Shown piece after piece: positions 1 to 7,726 of a stretch of DNA of 64,000 nucleotides. The number at the start of each line of letters is the position of its first letter. Within the stretch, counting starts at the first letter, position 1. The position numbers and the translations under genes were made by a program. The stretch is taken from NCBI RefSeq assembly GCF_003347595.2, contig NZ_QCZK02000037.1, positions 1-64,000 on the forward strand, in the 5' to 3' direction. Below the pieces are notes generated by a model, which had not been told where the DNA came from, searched no databases, and was given only the letters and a program-made list of their open reading frames with translations. Source of the DNA: Botryobacter ruber (GTDB lineage Bacteria > Bacteroidota > Bacteroidia > Cytophagales > Hymenobacteraceae).

Positions 1-121
1 ATCGCTTCTTAAAAGTTTGGTCGCTTCTAAGATACGCTACAACTCTACTTTTTAATCAAGCTATATCCCCTTCTTATATCCGTTGCAACAAAGTCACGAA
101 TAACTAATAACCAAAAAATCG

Positions 122-129
122 TAGTTTTG
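122..129 (+). promoter_or_regulatory. candidate -7 promoter element for pyrF
   Basis: The octamer TAGTTTTG matches the Bacteroidota -7 consensus TAnnTTTG and lies 27 bases before the pyrF start. No clear -33 TTG is seen at the expected spacing, so this is a partial match. Confidence 0.45.
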
Positions 130-156
130 CTTACAGAAGTAAAAAGATAAAGTACC

Positions 157-978
157 ATGGACAGAGCACAACTATTCGAGCAGATACTAAAAAAGAAATC
201 CTATTTATGCGTGGGGCTGGACACAGACCCGCAGAAGCTTCCCGAGCACCTGCTCGACTCGGAAGATCCTGTTTTTGAATTCAACAAACAGATAATTGAG
301 GCCACTTCTGACCTTTGTGTATCATATAAACCAAACATCGCATTTTATGAGGCGCAGGGCCCGCAGGGGTGGGTGAGCCTCGAAAAAACGCTGCAGCACA
401 TTCCAGGGGATATTTTTACCATAGCCGATGCCAAACGGGGCGATATTGGCAATACCTCGGAACTGTACGCACGCGCTTTCTTTGAAACGTTGCATTTCGA
501 TTCGGTAACAGTGGCTCCGTACATGGGCTCCGATTCGGTTAAGCCATTTCTGACGAAGGAAGGACGATGGGTGATTTTGCTGGCCTTAACCTCCAACGCT
601 GGTAGCCAGGATTTCCAGATGCTGAAAACGGAAGGTGAGGAACCAGCTTACCTGTTTGAGAAAGTGTTAAAAACAAGCGCCACCTGGGCAACTGCCGACC
701 AACTGATGTACGTAGTAGGCGCCACCCGTGCCGATTTCGTAGAGCGCGTACGTGCCATTGTACCGGATCATTTTCTCCTGGTGCCTGGTGTAGGTGCTCA
801 GGGCGGTAGCCTGGAAGAAATTTCGCGATTGGGTATGAACAGGCAGTGCGGTCTGCTGGTAAATTCGTCGCGCGGTATTATCTACGCTTCCTCCGGTAAG
901 GACTTTGCCGAAAAAGCCCGCGAAGCTGCTTTGGAAGTGCAGCAGGAAATGTCGCAGTACCTGGAGCGGTATTTATAA
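157..978 (+). CDS. pyrF: orotidine 5'-phosphate decarboxylase (type 2)
   Basis: Decarboxylates orotidine 5'-phosphate to UMP, the last step of de novo pyrimidine synthesis in the cytoplasm. The protein has 273 residues, usual for the longer type 2 subfamily. The active-site stretch [12 protein letters not shown] (residues 89-100) supplies the Asp-Lys-Asp residues D91, K93 and D96. A phosphate-binding loop follows with PGVGAQGG near residue 213 and NSSRGI near 238. The ATG at 157 is preceded by an A-rich stretch and lies 27 bases after a TAGTTTTG box. It appears monocistronic, because a strong hairpin terminator begins 14 bases after the stop codon. Confidence 0.97.
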   Translation: MDRAQLFEQILKKKSYLCVGLDTDPQKLPEHLLDSEDPVFEFNKQIIEATSDLCVSYKPNIAFYEAQGPQGWVSLEKTLQHIPGDIFTIADAKRGDIGNTSELYARAFFETLHFDSVTVAPYMGSDSVKPFLTKEGRWVILLALTSNAGSQDFQMLKTEGEEPAYLFEKVLKTSATWATADQLMYVVGATRADFVERVRAIVPDHFLLVPGVGAQGGSLEEISRLGMNRQCGLLVNSSRGIIYASSGKDFAEKAREAALEVQQEMSQYLERYL

Positions 979-991
979 AGTAACAATATGC

Positions 992-1040
992 ACTAAAACA
1001 GCAAAGCCCGTCCTGACCGGACGGGCTTTGCTGTTTTAGT
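992..1040. terminator. bidirectional intrinsic terminator between pyrF and the DUF3817 gene
   Basis: A perfect 22-bp stem (992-1013 with 1019-1040) closes a 5-base loop. It is GC-rich in the centre and has A/T flanks on both sides, so it can end transcription from pyrF on plus and from the DUF3817 gene on minus. Confidence 0.92.
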
Positions 1041-1057
1041 GGGTAAAAGAATCGACG

Positions 1058-1408
1058 TTATACTTTCTGCTTCACCAGTTTCTTTTTCTGCTGCGCTTCC
1101 TCTTCCCGCTTTAGCAGGCGGGCATCAAACACAAAGGGACCAAAGGGAAGGAGCGAGGCAACTACACCAGCCGCCAGTTTCAGGAAAGACCAGCGGTACA
1201 GCAGCGTTGCCTGAAGCAGAGCTGCAATGTACAGCAGGAAAAGCACACCGTGTGCCCAGCCTACATATTTTACAGCTTCAGGCATATCAGCGAGGTATTT
1301 CAAAGGCATCGCGATGCCAAACAGTATAAGAGAAGAAATACCTTCCAGTATGCCGATAAAGCGAAGGCGACCGATGACGGTGTTCGAAAAAGTGGTTATC
1401 ATGACCAA
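1058..1408 (-). CDS. DUF3817 family small membrane protein
   Basis: This 116-residue protein has three likely membrane segments (about residues 14-36, 47-67 and 72-92) and a basic C-terminal tail rich in Lys and Gln. The spacing of RFIGILEGISSLILFGIAMP and of YVGWAHGVLFLLY fits the DUF3817 family, integral membrane proteins of unknown function. Met3 (1402) is an equally possible start. It is convergent with pyrF and shares its terminator. Nothing in the context suggests a role. Confidence 0.8.
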   Translation of the reverse strand: MVMITTFSNTVIGRLRFIGILEGISSLILFGIAMPLKYLADMPEAVKYVGWAHGVLFLLYIAALLQATLLYRWSFLKLAAGVVASLLPFGPFVFDARLLKREEEAQQKKKLVKQKV

Positions 1409-1497
1409 GGGTTAAAAGTGACTTTGTTGCCTAACAACAAAAAATAAAAAACTGTGCCCGAAGTCGCTGCTTTTTTGAAAAACCAAGGCTTCGGAAA

Positions 1498-1541
1498 ATA
1501 AAAAAGCAGCTCCTGCTTTATAGCGGGGCTGCTTTTTTATT
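1498..1541. terminator. intrinsic terminator after the DAHP synthase operon
   Basis: An AAAAAAGCAGC arm and a GCTGCTTTTTT arm surround a short GC core. The hairpin lies about 50 bases beyond the stop codon of the minus-strand aroF-type gene and just upstream of the DUF3817 gene, so it separates the two units. Confidence 0.75.
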
Positions 1542-1590
1542 TCAGGCAGAGCTACAAAAAGCCATTATACCTGCCTGTAAAAAATTATGA

Positions 1591-2712
1591 CTATTTAGAC
1601 TGTGATTCAGATTCCACTTTACTTCCTGAAGCCATTACTTCGTTCTGGATGCCCATTGACTGCTGGTGAATGGCATCGAAAACAGCTTGTACAAAACCTT
1701 CCTGTAAGCCCATTTCATTAGCAGTTTTCAGTCGGTTCTCTACCATTTGGTTCCAACGGCCCGCCTGGAAAATATCTAAACCATTTGCTCTTTTATATTC
1801 ACCAATTCGCTTGGAAACATCAGAACGCAGGAACAGGATGTTCAGTAATTCAGTGTCAAGCTTATCGATCAGGTTCCGAAGATCCTGCAGCTGCTCGTTG
1901 GAGGCCACATGCTCCGAATCAAGATCAAGGGCAGTAAGCATGTTGGCAAGTGCTTCCGGGGTAAGCTGCTGCGAAGCATCGCTCCAGGCTTTATCAGGAT
2001 TGCAGTGTGTTTCGATCATAAGACCGTCAGCGCCTAAGTGCAGTGCCTGCTGGCTTACAGTTTCCAGCAAATCGCGACGACCGGCAATGTGGCTTGGGTC
2101 GCAGAACAACGGAACACCTGGTGCCAGGGCACGAATCTGCTGGATAGTTTCCCATTTCGGGTGGTTACGGTAAGGCTTGTTATTAGGCGTAGAGAATCCT
2201 CTGTGAATCAGACCTAAGTCGGTAATGCCAGCCTGGTTGAGACGCTCCAGCGCGCCTAGCCACAGTTGGATATCGGGGTTAACCGGGTTTTTAACCAATA
2301 CAGGCACATCAACACCTCGCAGAGCATCAGCTACTTCCTGTACCGAGAAAGGGTTTACAGTTGTACGGGCGCCAACCCATAAAATATCAATACCAGCTTT
2401 TAACGCTTCTTCCACATGGCTTGCGTTGGCTACCTCCGTGGCAGTAAGCAGACCGGTTTCTTTTTTTACAGTATTCAACCACTCCAGGCCAACCGTGCCG
2501 ATACCTTCGAACATGCCCGGGCGGGTACGAGGCTTCCAGATACCTGCTCTGAATACCGTTACGCGTGAATCTTTTTGCAGCTCGCGGGCTGTCTGAAGCA
2601 TTTGTTCTTCGCTTTCCGCACTGCAAGGACCTGCGATAACGGTTGGAAGCGGTCCACCATTCAATAGTTTTGTTTTGGCGGCTAACTTAAGTGTTGAAGT
2701 ATTGGAGCTCAT
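1591..2712 (-). CDS. bifunctional 3-deoxy-7-phosphoheptulonate synthase / chorismate mutase (copy 1)
   Basis: Condenses phosphoenolpyruvate and erythrose 4-phosphate to DAHP (entry to the shikimate pathway) and converts chorismate to prephenate. Residues 20-265 form the KDO8P/DAHP synthase barrel, with AGPCSAESEEQML, KPRTRPG, NPVNPD and DPSHIAGRR. Residues 280-355 form an AroQ-type chorismate mutase helical domain that keeps the expected basic residues: LRNLIDKLD, then an Arg in FLRSDVS, the Lys in GEYK and the Arg in AGRW. It is the third gene of a pheA-aminotransferase-DAHPS operon, starting 2 bases after the aminotransferase stop, and so is under the pheA attenuator. A paralogue lies at 5347-6441. 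Confidence 0.95.
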   Translation of the reverse strand: MSSNTSTLKLAAKTKLLNGGPLPTVIAGPCSAESEEQMLQTARELQKDSRVTVFRAGIWKPRTRPGMFEGIGTVGLEWLNTVKKETGLLTATEVANASHVEEALKAGIDILWVGARTTVNPFSVQEVADALRGVDVPVLVKNPVNPDIQLWLGALERLNQAGITDLGLIHRGFSTPNNKPYRNHPKWETIQQIRALAPGVPLFCDPSHIAGRRDLLETVSQQALHLGADGLMIETHCNPDKAWSDASQQLTPEALANMLTALDLDSEHVASNEQLQDLRNLIDKLDTELLNILFLRSDVSKRIGEYKRANGLDIFQAGRWNQMVENRLKTANEMGLQEGFVQAVFDAIHQQSMGIQNEVMASGSKVESESQSK

Positions 2713-2714
2713 AA

Positions 2715-3893
2715 TTAACTGTAAATTATATTATGTTGTTTAATTCGTTTAATTGATTCTACTATTTGTTCTGACGGTACACAAAGCGATACCCGTAAAT
2801 AGCGCTCGCCCTGGCTACCGAAAATCTTGCCTGGCGTTAAAAACACGCCTGCTTCGTAAAGCACCTTGTCCAGGTAAGCTTCCACATCGGCAATGTGATC
2901 CGGAACCCGGGCCCAGACAAACATTCCGACAGTATTTGTCTGGTATTTGCACTGCAGCATGTCGAGTAGCTGGTGCACATATTTCTGCCTTTCGGCATAA
3001 ATAGCATTGCGCTCCTGGTGCCATTCCTCGCTGTTGTGCAGCGCCTCGATAGCGGCATGCTGTACTGCCTGAAACATGCCTGAGTCTATGTTGCTCTTAA
3101 CCGTAAGGATCGTGTCCAGATAGTCCTTACGGCCCAGGATCATGCCTACGCGCCAGCCCGCCATGTTGTGCGACTTGCTCAGGGAATTTAATTCCAGGCA
3201 GCAATCTTTGGCTCCGGGCACGGTAAGCAGGCTTTTAGGCTTGCTCTTAGGTAAAACCAAGCTGTAGGGGTTATCGTTCACTAACAGGAAATTATGTTTG
3301 CGCGCCAGGCTTACCAGCTGCTCAAAAACTTCCTGTGTGGCCTGTGCCCCGGTTGGCATGTGGGGGTAATTGATCCACATCAGTTTCACGCCTCCCTGGC
3401 TGGCCAGTTCCTCCAGCTGCGCCATATCGGGCAGCCAGCCGTTCTCTTCGCTCAGGTTATAGAAAACCGGTTCGGCACCTGCCATGCGGGCGGTGGTAGC
3501 ATAAGCCGGATAACCCGGGTTTGGCACCAGCACTTTGTCGGCGGGGTTTAGGAAGGCCATGACAATGTGAAATACCCCTTCTTTAGAACCCATCAGCGGA
3601 AGTACCTCTGTTTCAGGATCGAGCGTTACTTCGAATGTGTCGGCATACCAGTCGGCCATGGCTTTGCGCAGCGACGGCAGCGAGCGGTAGGGCTGGTACC
3701 CATGTCCGGATGGTTGTGAAGCTGACTTAGTAAGCGCCTCGACAGTTTCCTGTGACGGCGGTAAATCAGGACTGCCTATGCCCAGGTTGATCACCTGTTT
3801 GCCCTTTGCATTCAGGGCAGCTACCTCTGCCAGCTTTTTGGCGAAGTAATACTCCTGCACATGGGCCAGACGGTCGGCTTTAGGAATAATCAT
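2715..3893 (-). CDS. class I PLP-dependent aminotransferase, probably aromatic
   Basis: A 392-residue fold type I aminotransferase. The PLP lysine is K240 in SLSKSHNMAGWRVG. Other signatures are NLGIGSPDLPPS (residues 36-47), VPNPGYPAY (123-131) and a C-terminal Arg in RYLRVSLC. The substrate-loop motif is NYPHMPTGA, where most relatives have NYPNNPTGA. The family covers aspartate, aromatic and diaminopimelate aminotransferases. Its place between prephenate dehydratase (13-base gap) and DAHP synthase (2-base gap) suggests it transaminates phenylpyruvate and hydroxyphenylpyruvate to Phe and Tyr; this is an inference from context. Confidence 0.9.
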   Translation of the reverse strand: MIIPKADRLAHVQEYYFAKKLAEVAALNAKGKQVINLGIGSPDLPPSQETVEALTKSASQPSGHGYQPYRSLPSLRKAMADWYADTFEVTLDPETEVLPLMGSKEGVFHIVMAFLNPADKVLVPNPGYPAYATTARMAGAEPVFYNLSEENGWLPDMAQLEELASQGGVKLMWINYPHMPTGAQATQEVFEQLVSLARKHNFLLVNDNPYSLVLPKSKPKSLLTVPGAKDCCLELNSLSKSHNMAGWRVGMILGRKDYLDTILTVKSNIDSGMFQAVQHAAIEALHNSEEWHQERNAIYAERQKYVHQLLDMLQCKYQTNTVGMFVWARVPDHIADVEAYLDKVLYEAGVFLTPGKIFGSQGERYLRVSLCVPSEQIVESIKRIKQHNIIYS

Positions 3894-3906
3894 GTTGACT
3901 TATGTT

Positions 3907-4788
3907 TCAGGCGTGTGATAATACTTTTTCTCCGAATTCCAGGTACTGTGGCATGCCCGCTTTCGAGTATAGCCCCAGCAGCTTCAGGTTATCTACCATA
4001 GGCTCCAGCTCTTCGATGGCGTTCAGCAACCTGAAGTAATCATTGCTTTCCAGGTCCAGTGCGATGTTCTGACTCGTATTTCCTGCCGGAGCCGGGATGT
4101 ACTGGATGAGCGAAACAGTTATTTTAAGGGTATACAGTTTGTGAATAATGGCACCCAGCATCCTGGAAGAATAAGGCAGCTGCAGGATGAGCGTTGCTTT
4201 ATCGGCGGAGGCATGCAGCATTTTTTGAACATGATCGCGCGACAGTACCAGGAAACGGGTGAAATTATCCTGGCGGTCGGCGATGTTTTCCTGCAGAATT
4301 TCCAGCCCATACAGTTCAGCAGCCTGTTTTCCGGCAATGGCTGCTACGCCTTTCAGGTCCTGCTCTTTAATCTCGCGTGCACTTTCGGCGGTGTCTGAAC
4401 GTTCCTGCTCCTGCATGTACGCGTGGTGCTTCAGGAAATCGCCGCACTGCAGCAAGGCCACCGGGTGCGACAGCACCGTATGAATATCTTTCATCTTCTG
4501 GCCAGGCAGCGCCATCAGGTTCTGGTCGATAGGCAGCCACAGTTCGCCCATAATGCTGAAATCGTGCTGCAGTAACAGGGAATAGTTGGTAAGAATACTG
4601 CCGGAAAGCGCATTCTCGATGGCCATTACGGCATAGGTTGCTTCGCCATTCTCCAGTGTTTCGAACAACTCCGGAAACGAACTGCACGGTACAGCAGCAA
4701 CTTTTTGCTGCGCAAAATACACCCGCGAAGCCTTGTCGTGAAAAGAGGCAGCGCCACCCTGAATCGCAATTTTTAATTCCTGAGCCAT
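3907..4788 (-). CDS. pheA: prephenate dehydratase
   Basis: Converts prephenate to phenylpyruvate in phenylalanine synthesis. The 293-residue protein has a periplasmic-binding-like catalytic part (about 5-185) with the diagnostic NFTRF motif at residues 175-179 and IENALSGS near 58-65. A C-terminal ACT regulatory domain follows (about 198-280, ATLILQLPYSSRMLGAII), normally used for feedback by Phe. It is not fused to chorismate mutase; that activity is in the downstream DAHP synthase. It is the first gene of the operon, and its ATG lies only 7 bases after the U-tract of an intrinsic terminator preceded by a Phe/Tyr-rich leader peptide, so transcription is almost certainly controlled by attenuation. 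Confidence 0.96.
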   Translation of the reverse strand: MAQELKIAIQGGAASFHDKASRVYFAQQKVAAVPCSSFPELFETLENGEATYAVMAIENALSGSILTNYSLLLQHDFSIMGELWLPIDQNLMALPGQKMKDIHTVLSHPVALLQCGDFLKHHAYMQEQERSDTAESAREIKEQDLKGVAAIAGKQAAELYGLEILQENIADRQDNFTRFLVLSRDHVQKMLHASADKATLILQLPYSSRMLGAIIHKLYTLKITVSLIQYIPAPAGNTSQNIALDLESNDYFRLLNAIEELEPMVDNLKLLGLYSKAGMPQYLEFGEKVLSHA

Positions 4789-4794
4789 ATTATT

Positions 4795-4822
4795 AAAAAA
4801 GCCCCGCTTTGGGCGGGGCTTC
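4795..4822 (-). terminator. attenuator terminator in the pheA leader
   Basis: On the minus strand AGCCCCGC (4820-4813) pairs with GCGGGGCT (4807-4800), followed by a run of T residues ending 7 bases before the pheA ATG. Its 5' arm AGCCCCG can pair instead with CGGGGCT at 4874-4868 near the end of the leader peptide frame. This gives the mutually exclusive antiterminator and terminator expected of ribosome-mediated attenuation. Confidence 0.9.
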
Positions 4823-4857
4823 GTTAGTTTTGCTTTATGTTGAACAACGCAATAGCA

Positions 4858-4926
4858 TTACCTGTGGAGCCCCGGACGGGTACCAAAAAAGTAAAAGCTA
4901 AAGTAAAAAGCGTTGTGTAAAACCAT
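4858..4926 (-). CDS. Phe/Tyr-rich leader peptide of the pheA operon
   Basis: A 22-codon frame (ATG at 4926-4924, TAA at 4860-4858) in the pheA 5' leader. Codons 7-14 (4908-4885) read AFYFSFYFFG in context. The peptide contains five Phe, all TTT, and two Tyr, all TAC, so seven of eight consecutive codons are aromatic. It starts after an A-rich stretch (AATTAAAAAAGAT). Its last codons include CGGGGCT, the sequence that can disrupt the downstream terminator. A ribosome waiting for charged tRNA-Phe or tRNA-Tyr would leave that segment free; a ribosome at the stop codon would cover it. The peptide itself probably has no other role. Confidence 0.92.
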   Translation of the reverse strand: MVLHNAFYFSFYFFGTRPGLHR

Positions 4927-4944
4927 ATCTTTTTTAATTGCGCT

Positions 4945-4977
4945 GTAATATTACAGAATGTTTTTTAGACTTTCAAA
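4945..4977 (-). promoter_or_regulatory. candidate promoter of the pheA operon
   Basis: On the minus strand TTTG (4977-4974), 20 bases, then TAATATTAC (4953-4945) resemble the Bacteroidota -33 TTTG and -7 TAnnTTTG elements. The start would fall near 4938, just before the leader peptide. The same TTTG-N20-TAATATT arrangement precedes the second DAHP synthase. Confidence 0.6.
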
Positions 4978-5104
4978 TTTATTTTCAATTTTATTTACGA
5001 TACCACAAAAGGTTGTTACCATCTGTTAGTAAATCCTTAAAAAGGAGCTGGCTATGTATCGAAAATAGCTGCTAAATAGCTATAGTTTTTATAAAATCGG
5101 TAAA

Positions 5105-5280
5105 GCAGGAGCAGAGGCTATGGTGGCAGCTGCAGCAGACTTTCAGGCCGGTTTACCTTAAAATTTACTGCATATCCCGGCTCTGCGCCAGGAGTAGTGG
5201 GTATGGTGGCAGGGGCTTATTGTTTTTTTAGAAATTTATCTTCCAAAACCCGACTGCCCCTTCCACCATACCCACAGCTC
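5105..5280. repeat. cluster of three intergenic GC-rich repeats
   Basis: Plus copies at 5105-5138 (GGCTATGGTGGCAGCTGCAG) and 5188-5220 (GGGTATGGTGGCAGGGGC) and a minus copy at 5254-5280 (CTTCCACCATACCCACAGCT) lie upstream of the pheA promoter, just after DAHP synthase copy 2. Confidence 0.8.
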
Positions 5281-5346
5281 TCAGGTCATCATCCTAATAC
5301 CCAACATGACCTCCCCAATAACTGATAGCGAATAACCAATATCTAT

Positions 5347-6441
5347 CTAGGCTCCCATATCGCAGTACAGGTGCGTTTGAGCGTACTGCTTGCGCACTTC
5401 CTGGAATACCGTTTTCACAAACTCCTTGTTCATCCCGAAGCTGTTTGCCTGCAGCAGCAGGTTTTCCAGCACCTGATCCCAGGCTTCTTCGGCTTCTGAA
5501 CTGTTGCCCTGCCGGTTGGTGCCTAACTTTTCGGATAAAGCGGTGCGGCGGGCCAGCAGGTCCATCAGTTCATCGTCCAGGTACTCGATCTCTTTGCGCC
5601 ACTCTTCCTGCAGCACCACGCTTCTGGCTTCTTCCGGGTCATTACCCTGCATGTTGAGCGCCTGCAGGAGCATGTCGAGTTCCGGGGGCATTAGCTGCTG
5701 GTGCGGATCGCTGAGGGCTTTTACCGGGTTGTGGTGGGTTTCCACCATCAAACCATCGTAGCCCAGGTCAATCGCACGCTGGCTAACCGGACGCAGCAGG
5801 CTTCGGCGGCCGGCAATGTGGCTGGCGTCGCAGTACACAGGCAGGTCGGGCAGCTGGCTTTTCAGCTCCGCCACATGGTCCCATTTCGGGTGGTTGCGGT
5901 AGGGGGCATTGTCGATGGTGGAGAAGCCGCGGTGTATCACGCCCAGGTCAGAGATGCCACTGTTGTTGAAACGCTCCAGCGCGCCTATCCACAGCAGCAG
6001 GTCGGGGCTTACCGGGTTTTTTACCAGCACCGGTATATCCACTCCTTTTACAGCATCTGCTATTTCCTGCACCAGGAACGAGTTAACGGTAGTGTGCGCT
6101 CCTATCAATAAGATGTCTACTTCGTGTTTCAGGGCTTCGGCAACATGGTCGGCATTGGCAACTTCGCAGGCGGTGCGTAGCCCGGTTTCCTGTTTTACAG
6201 TTCGCAGCCATTCCAACCCAACAGTGCCTACGCCCTGAAAGCTACCCGGACGCGTACGGGGTTTCCAGATGCCGGCCCTGAAAATGGAGACACTTTGTAG
6301 CTTTTTCAGACCGAGGGCTGTTTGTAACATCTGCTCCTCACTTTCTGCGCTGCATGGACCTGCTATTACCACAGGGGCTGTTGTTTTGGCTAGTTTGTTT
6401 GTGCCGGCAGCTAATTTCATGCTAAGTGTTTTCGTGCTCAT
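5347..6441 (-). CDS. bifunctional DAHP synthase / chorismate mutase (copy 2), mutase domain probably impaired
   Basis: Paralogue of the gene at 1591-2712 (364 residues). The DAHP synthase barrel is complete: AGPCSAESEEQML, KPRTRPG, NPVSPD, DASHIAGRR. The C-terminal AroQ-like domain (about 280-350) is recognisable as WRKEIEYLDDEL and LARRTALS, but where copy 1 has Lys in GEYK this copy has Arg (GTNR), and where copy 1 has GRW it reads EAW, so the conserved active-site Arg is Ala. The segment between these is two residues shorter. The domain may therefore be regulatory rather than catalytic (inference). It is transcribed in the same direction as the pheA operon but behind its own promoter and leader terminator. 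Confidence 0.93.
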   Translation of the reverse strand: MSTKTLSMKLAAGTNKLAKTTAPVVIAGPCSAESEEQMLQTALGLKKLQSVSIFRAGIWKPRTRPGSFQGVGTVGLEWLRTVKQETGLRTACEVANADHVAEALKHEVDILLIGAHTTVNSFLVQEIADAVKGVDIPVLVKNPVSPDLLLWIGALERFNNSGISDLGVIHRGFSTIDNAPYRNHPKWDHVAELKSQLPDLPVYCDASHIAGRRSLLRPVSQRAIDLGYDGLMVETHHNPVKALSDPHQQLMPPELDMLLQALNMQGNDPEEARSVVLQEEWRKEIEYLDDELMDLLARRTALSEKLGTNRQGNSSEAEEAWDQVLENLLLQANSFGMNKEFVKTVFQEVRKQYAQTHLYCDMGA

Positions 6442-6483
6442 GGCATTTTGGATATTTAATAAAATTTATAGGCATTTAAAAAA

Positions 6484-6508
6484 GAAAACCCCGCTTTGGG
6501 CGGGGTTC
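6484..6508 (-). terminator. leader terminator upstream of DAHP synthase copy 2
   Basis: On the minus strand AACCCCGC (6507-6500) pairs with GCGGGGTT (6494-6487) and is followed by a T-rich run (one C interruption), 43 bases before the ATG at 6441. It shares the 17-base core CCCCGCCCAAAGCGGGG with the pheA attenuator. It may be a second attenuator, or could in part serve as the terminator of the upstream TerC-like gene. Confidence 0.75.
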
Positions 6509-6551
6509 CAGGTTTATCTTTTCATTTATAAATCAATGCAAAGCATAGCCA

Positions 6552-6614
6552 TCACCCCCCGTTACAGGCGCAAATCGATTTCTGGTTAAATGCTTGTTTA
6601 TTGACTGATAACAT
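6552..6614 (-). other. possible leader frame before DAHP synthase copy 2
   Basis: A 20-codon frame starts at ATG 6614-6612 and ends in GGG GGG TGA. Its last codons could pair over about five bases (GGGGT, 6558-6554) with ACCCC (6506-6502) of the terminator arm. It holds only one Phe and no Tyr or Trp, so unlike the pheA leader it gives no codon evidence for aromatic control. Confidence 0.3.
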
Positions 6615-6688
6615 AATCTGTTCTTTTGAATGCTTAAAGGTACTGATAAATTTTAATACAAAGCAAGTTGTTGTTGAAAAATTATTTA

Positions 6689-6720
6689 CAATATTATCTT
6701 ATTGTTAAATAAATTTCAAA
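6689..6720 (-). promoter_or_regulatory. candidate promoter of DAHP synthase copy 2
   Basis: On the minus strand TTTG (6720-6717), exactly 20 bases, then TAATATTG (6696-6689). This is the same arrangement as the pheA promoter and close to the Bacteroidota consensus. It would give a leader of about 240 bases containing the terminator. The rest of the 337-base spacer 6442-6778 shows no gene. Confidence 0.6.
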
Positions 6721-6778
6721 GTAACAGTTGTTATTTGTGAAAAATGAAAAAGCCAAAGAGGTTTTCCCGGACCTGAAT

Positions 6779-7726
6779 TTAAGGTAAATCAGGTGGGGGA
6801 GGCAGCGCACTTTCTTTTTTCGGAAACAGCAAAGAAGCTACGATGGAAATAGTCAGAATACTGCCTACCACCACCAGCGCAATACGCATGTCCAGGTGAT
6901 AAATATCGCTCAGCAGCAGCTTGAGACCGATAAATGCCAGGATAACGGACAACCCGTAGTGCAGGTAGTGGAAAAGCTGCATAATACCGGCAAGGGCAAA
7001 GTACAGTGCCCGTAGCCCCAGCAGTGCAAACACGTTGGAGGTATAAATAATAAACGGATCTTTGGAGATAGCCAAGATAGCAGGAATGGAGTCTGCTGCA
7101 AAAACCACGTCGGTACTTTCCACCATGATCAGCACCAGGAACAGGGGCGTGGCGTAGGTTTTACCATCGATCTTGGTAAAAAACTTTCCTTCCGGGGCCG
7201 TTTTGGTAAAACGCAGCTTTTGGCTTATCCACACCAGAAAAGCGTTTTGCTCTGGGTGCAGCTCATTTTCCTCCTTCGTAAACGCCATTTTTACACCCGT
7301 ATACACCAGGAAAGCGCCCAGGATGTAAATGATGAAATGGAATTTGGCAATCAGCGCCACGCCTACCAGGATAAAGAGGGCCCGCAGCACCAGTGCGCCC
7401 AGGATACCCCAGAACAAGATCTTGTGCTGGAACATGAGCGGCACCTTAAAATAATTGAATATCAGGATGAAAACGAAAAGGTTATCGACGCTCAGCGACT
7501 TTTCAATCAGGTAGGCGGTCAGGAATTCAAGGGCGGGAGCAGGCCCTTTCCAGTAGTAAATAATGGCATTAAAGCCCAGCGACAGCACTACCCAGAACAA
7601 GCTCCAGAGCAGCGCTTCTTTTATTTTTACTTCGTGGGCCTTTTTATGAAAAACGAACAGGTCGAGGCCAAGCAGCAAAAGTACAAAGGCATTAAAAAGT
7701 ATCCAGAAGACAATGGTATTACCCAT
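6779..7726 (-). CDS. TerC/Alx family integral membrane protein
   Basis: A 315-residue protein with about eight or nine membrane helices. Family signatures are EKSLSVDNLFVFILIFNYF (near 73-91), with its conserved acidic residue in the membrane, and VESTDVVFAADSIPAILAIS (near 202-221). TerC-family proteins are linked to tellurite resistance, and Alx/MeeF members to manganese export; the substrate here cannot be told from sequence. I see no yybP-ykoY-like manganese riboswitch upstream. It lies 150 bases downstream of the glycosyltransferase gene on the same strand. Confidence 0.9.
   Translation of the reverse strand: MGNTIVFWILFNAFVLLLLGLDLFVFHKKAHEVKIKEALLWSLFWVVLSLGFNAIIYYWKGPAPALEFLTAYLIEKSLSVDNLFVFILIFNYFKVPLMFQHKILFWGILGALVLRALFILVGVALIAKFHFIIYILGAFLVYTGVKMAFTKEENELHPEQNAFLVWISQKLRFTKTAPEGKFFTKIDGKTYATPLFLVLIMVESTDVVFAADSIPAILAISKDPFIIYTSNVFALLGLRALYFALAGIMQLFHYLHYGLSVILAFIGLKLLLSDIYHLDMRIALVVVGSILTISIVASLLFPKKESALPPPPDLP

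Larger units (their letters stand above)
4789..5346. other. 558-base spacer: pheA leader plus three intergenic repeat copies
   Basis: The left 190 bases are the pheA leader. The right part holds copies of the short GC-rich intergenic repeat at 5105-5138 (plus), 5188-5220 (plus) and 5254-5280 (minus). The last two form an inverted pair. No further gene is seen. Confidence 0.8.
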
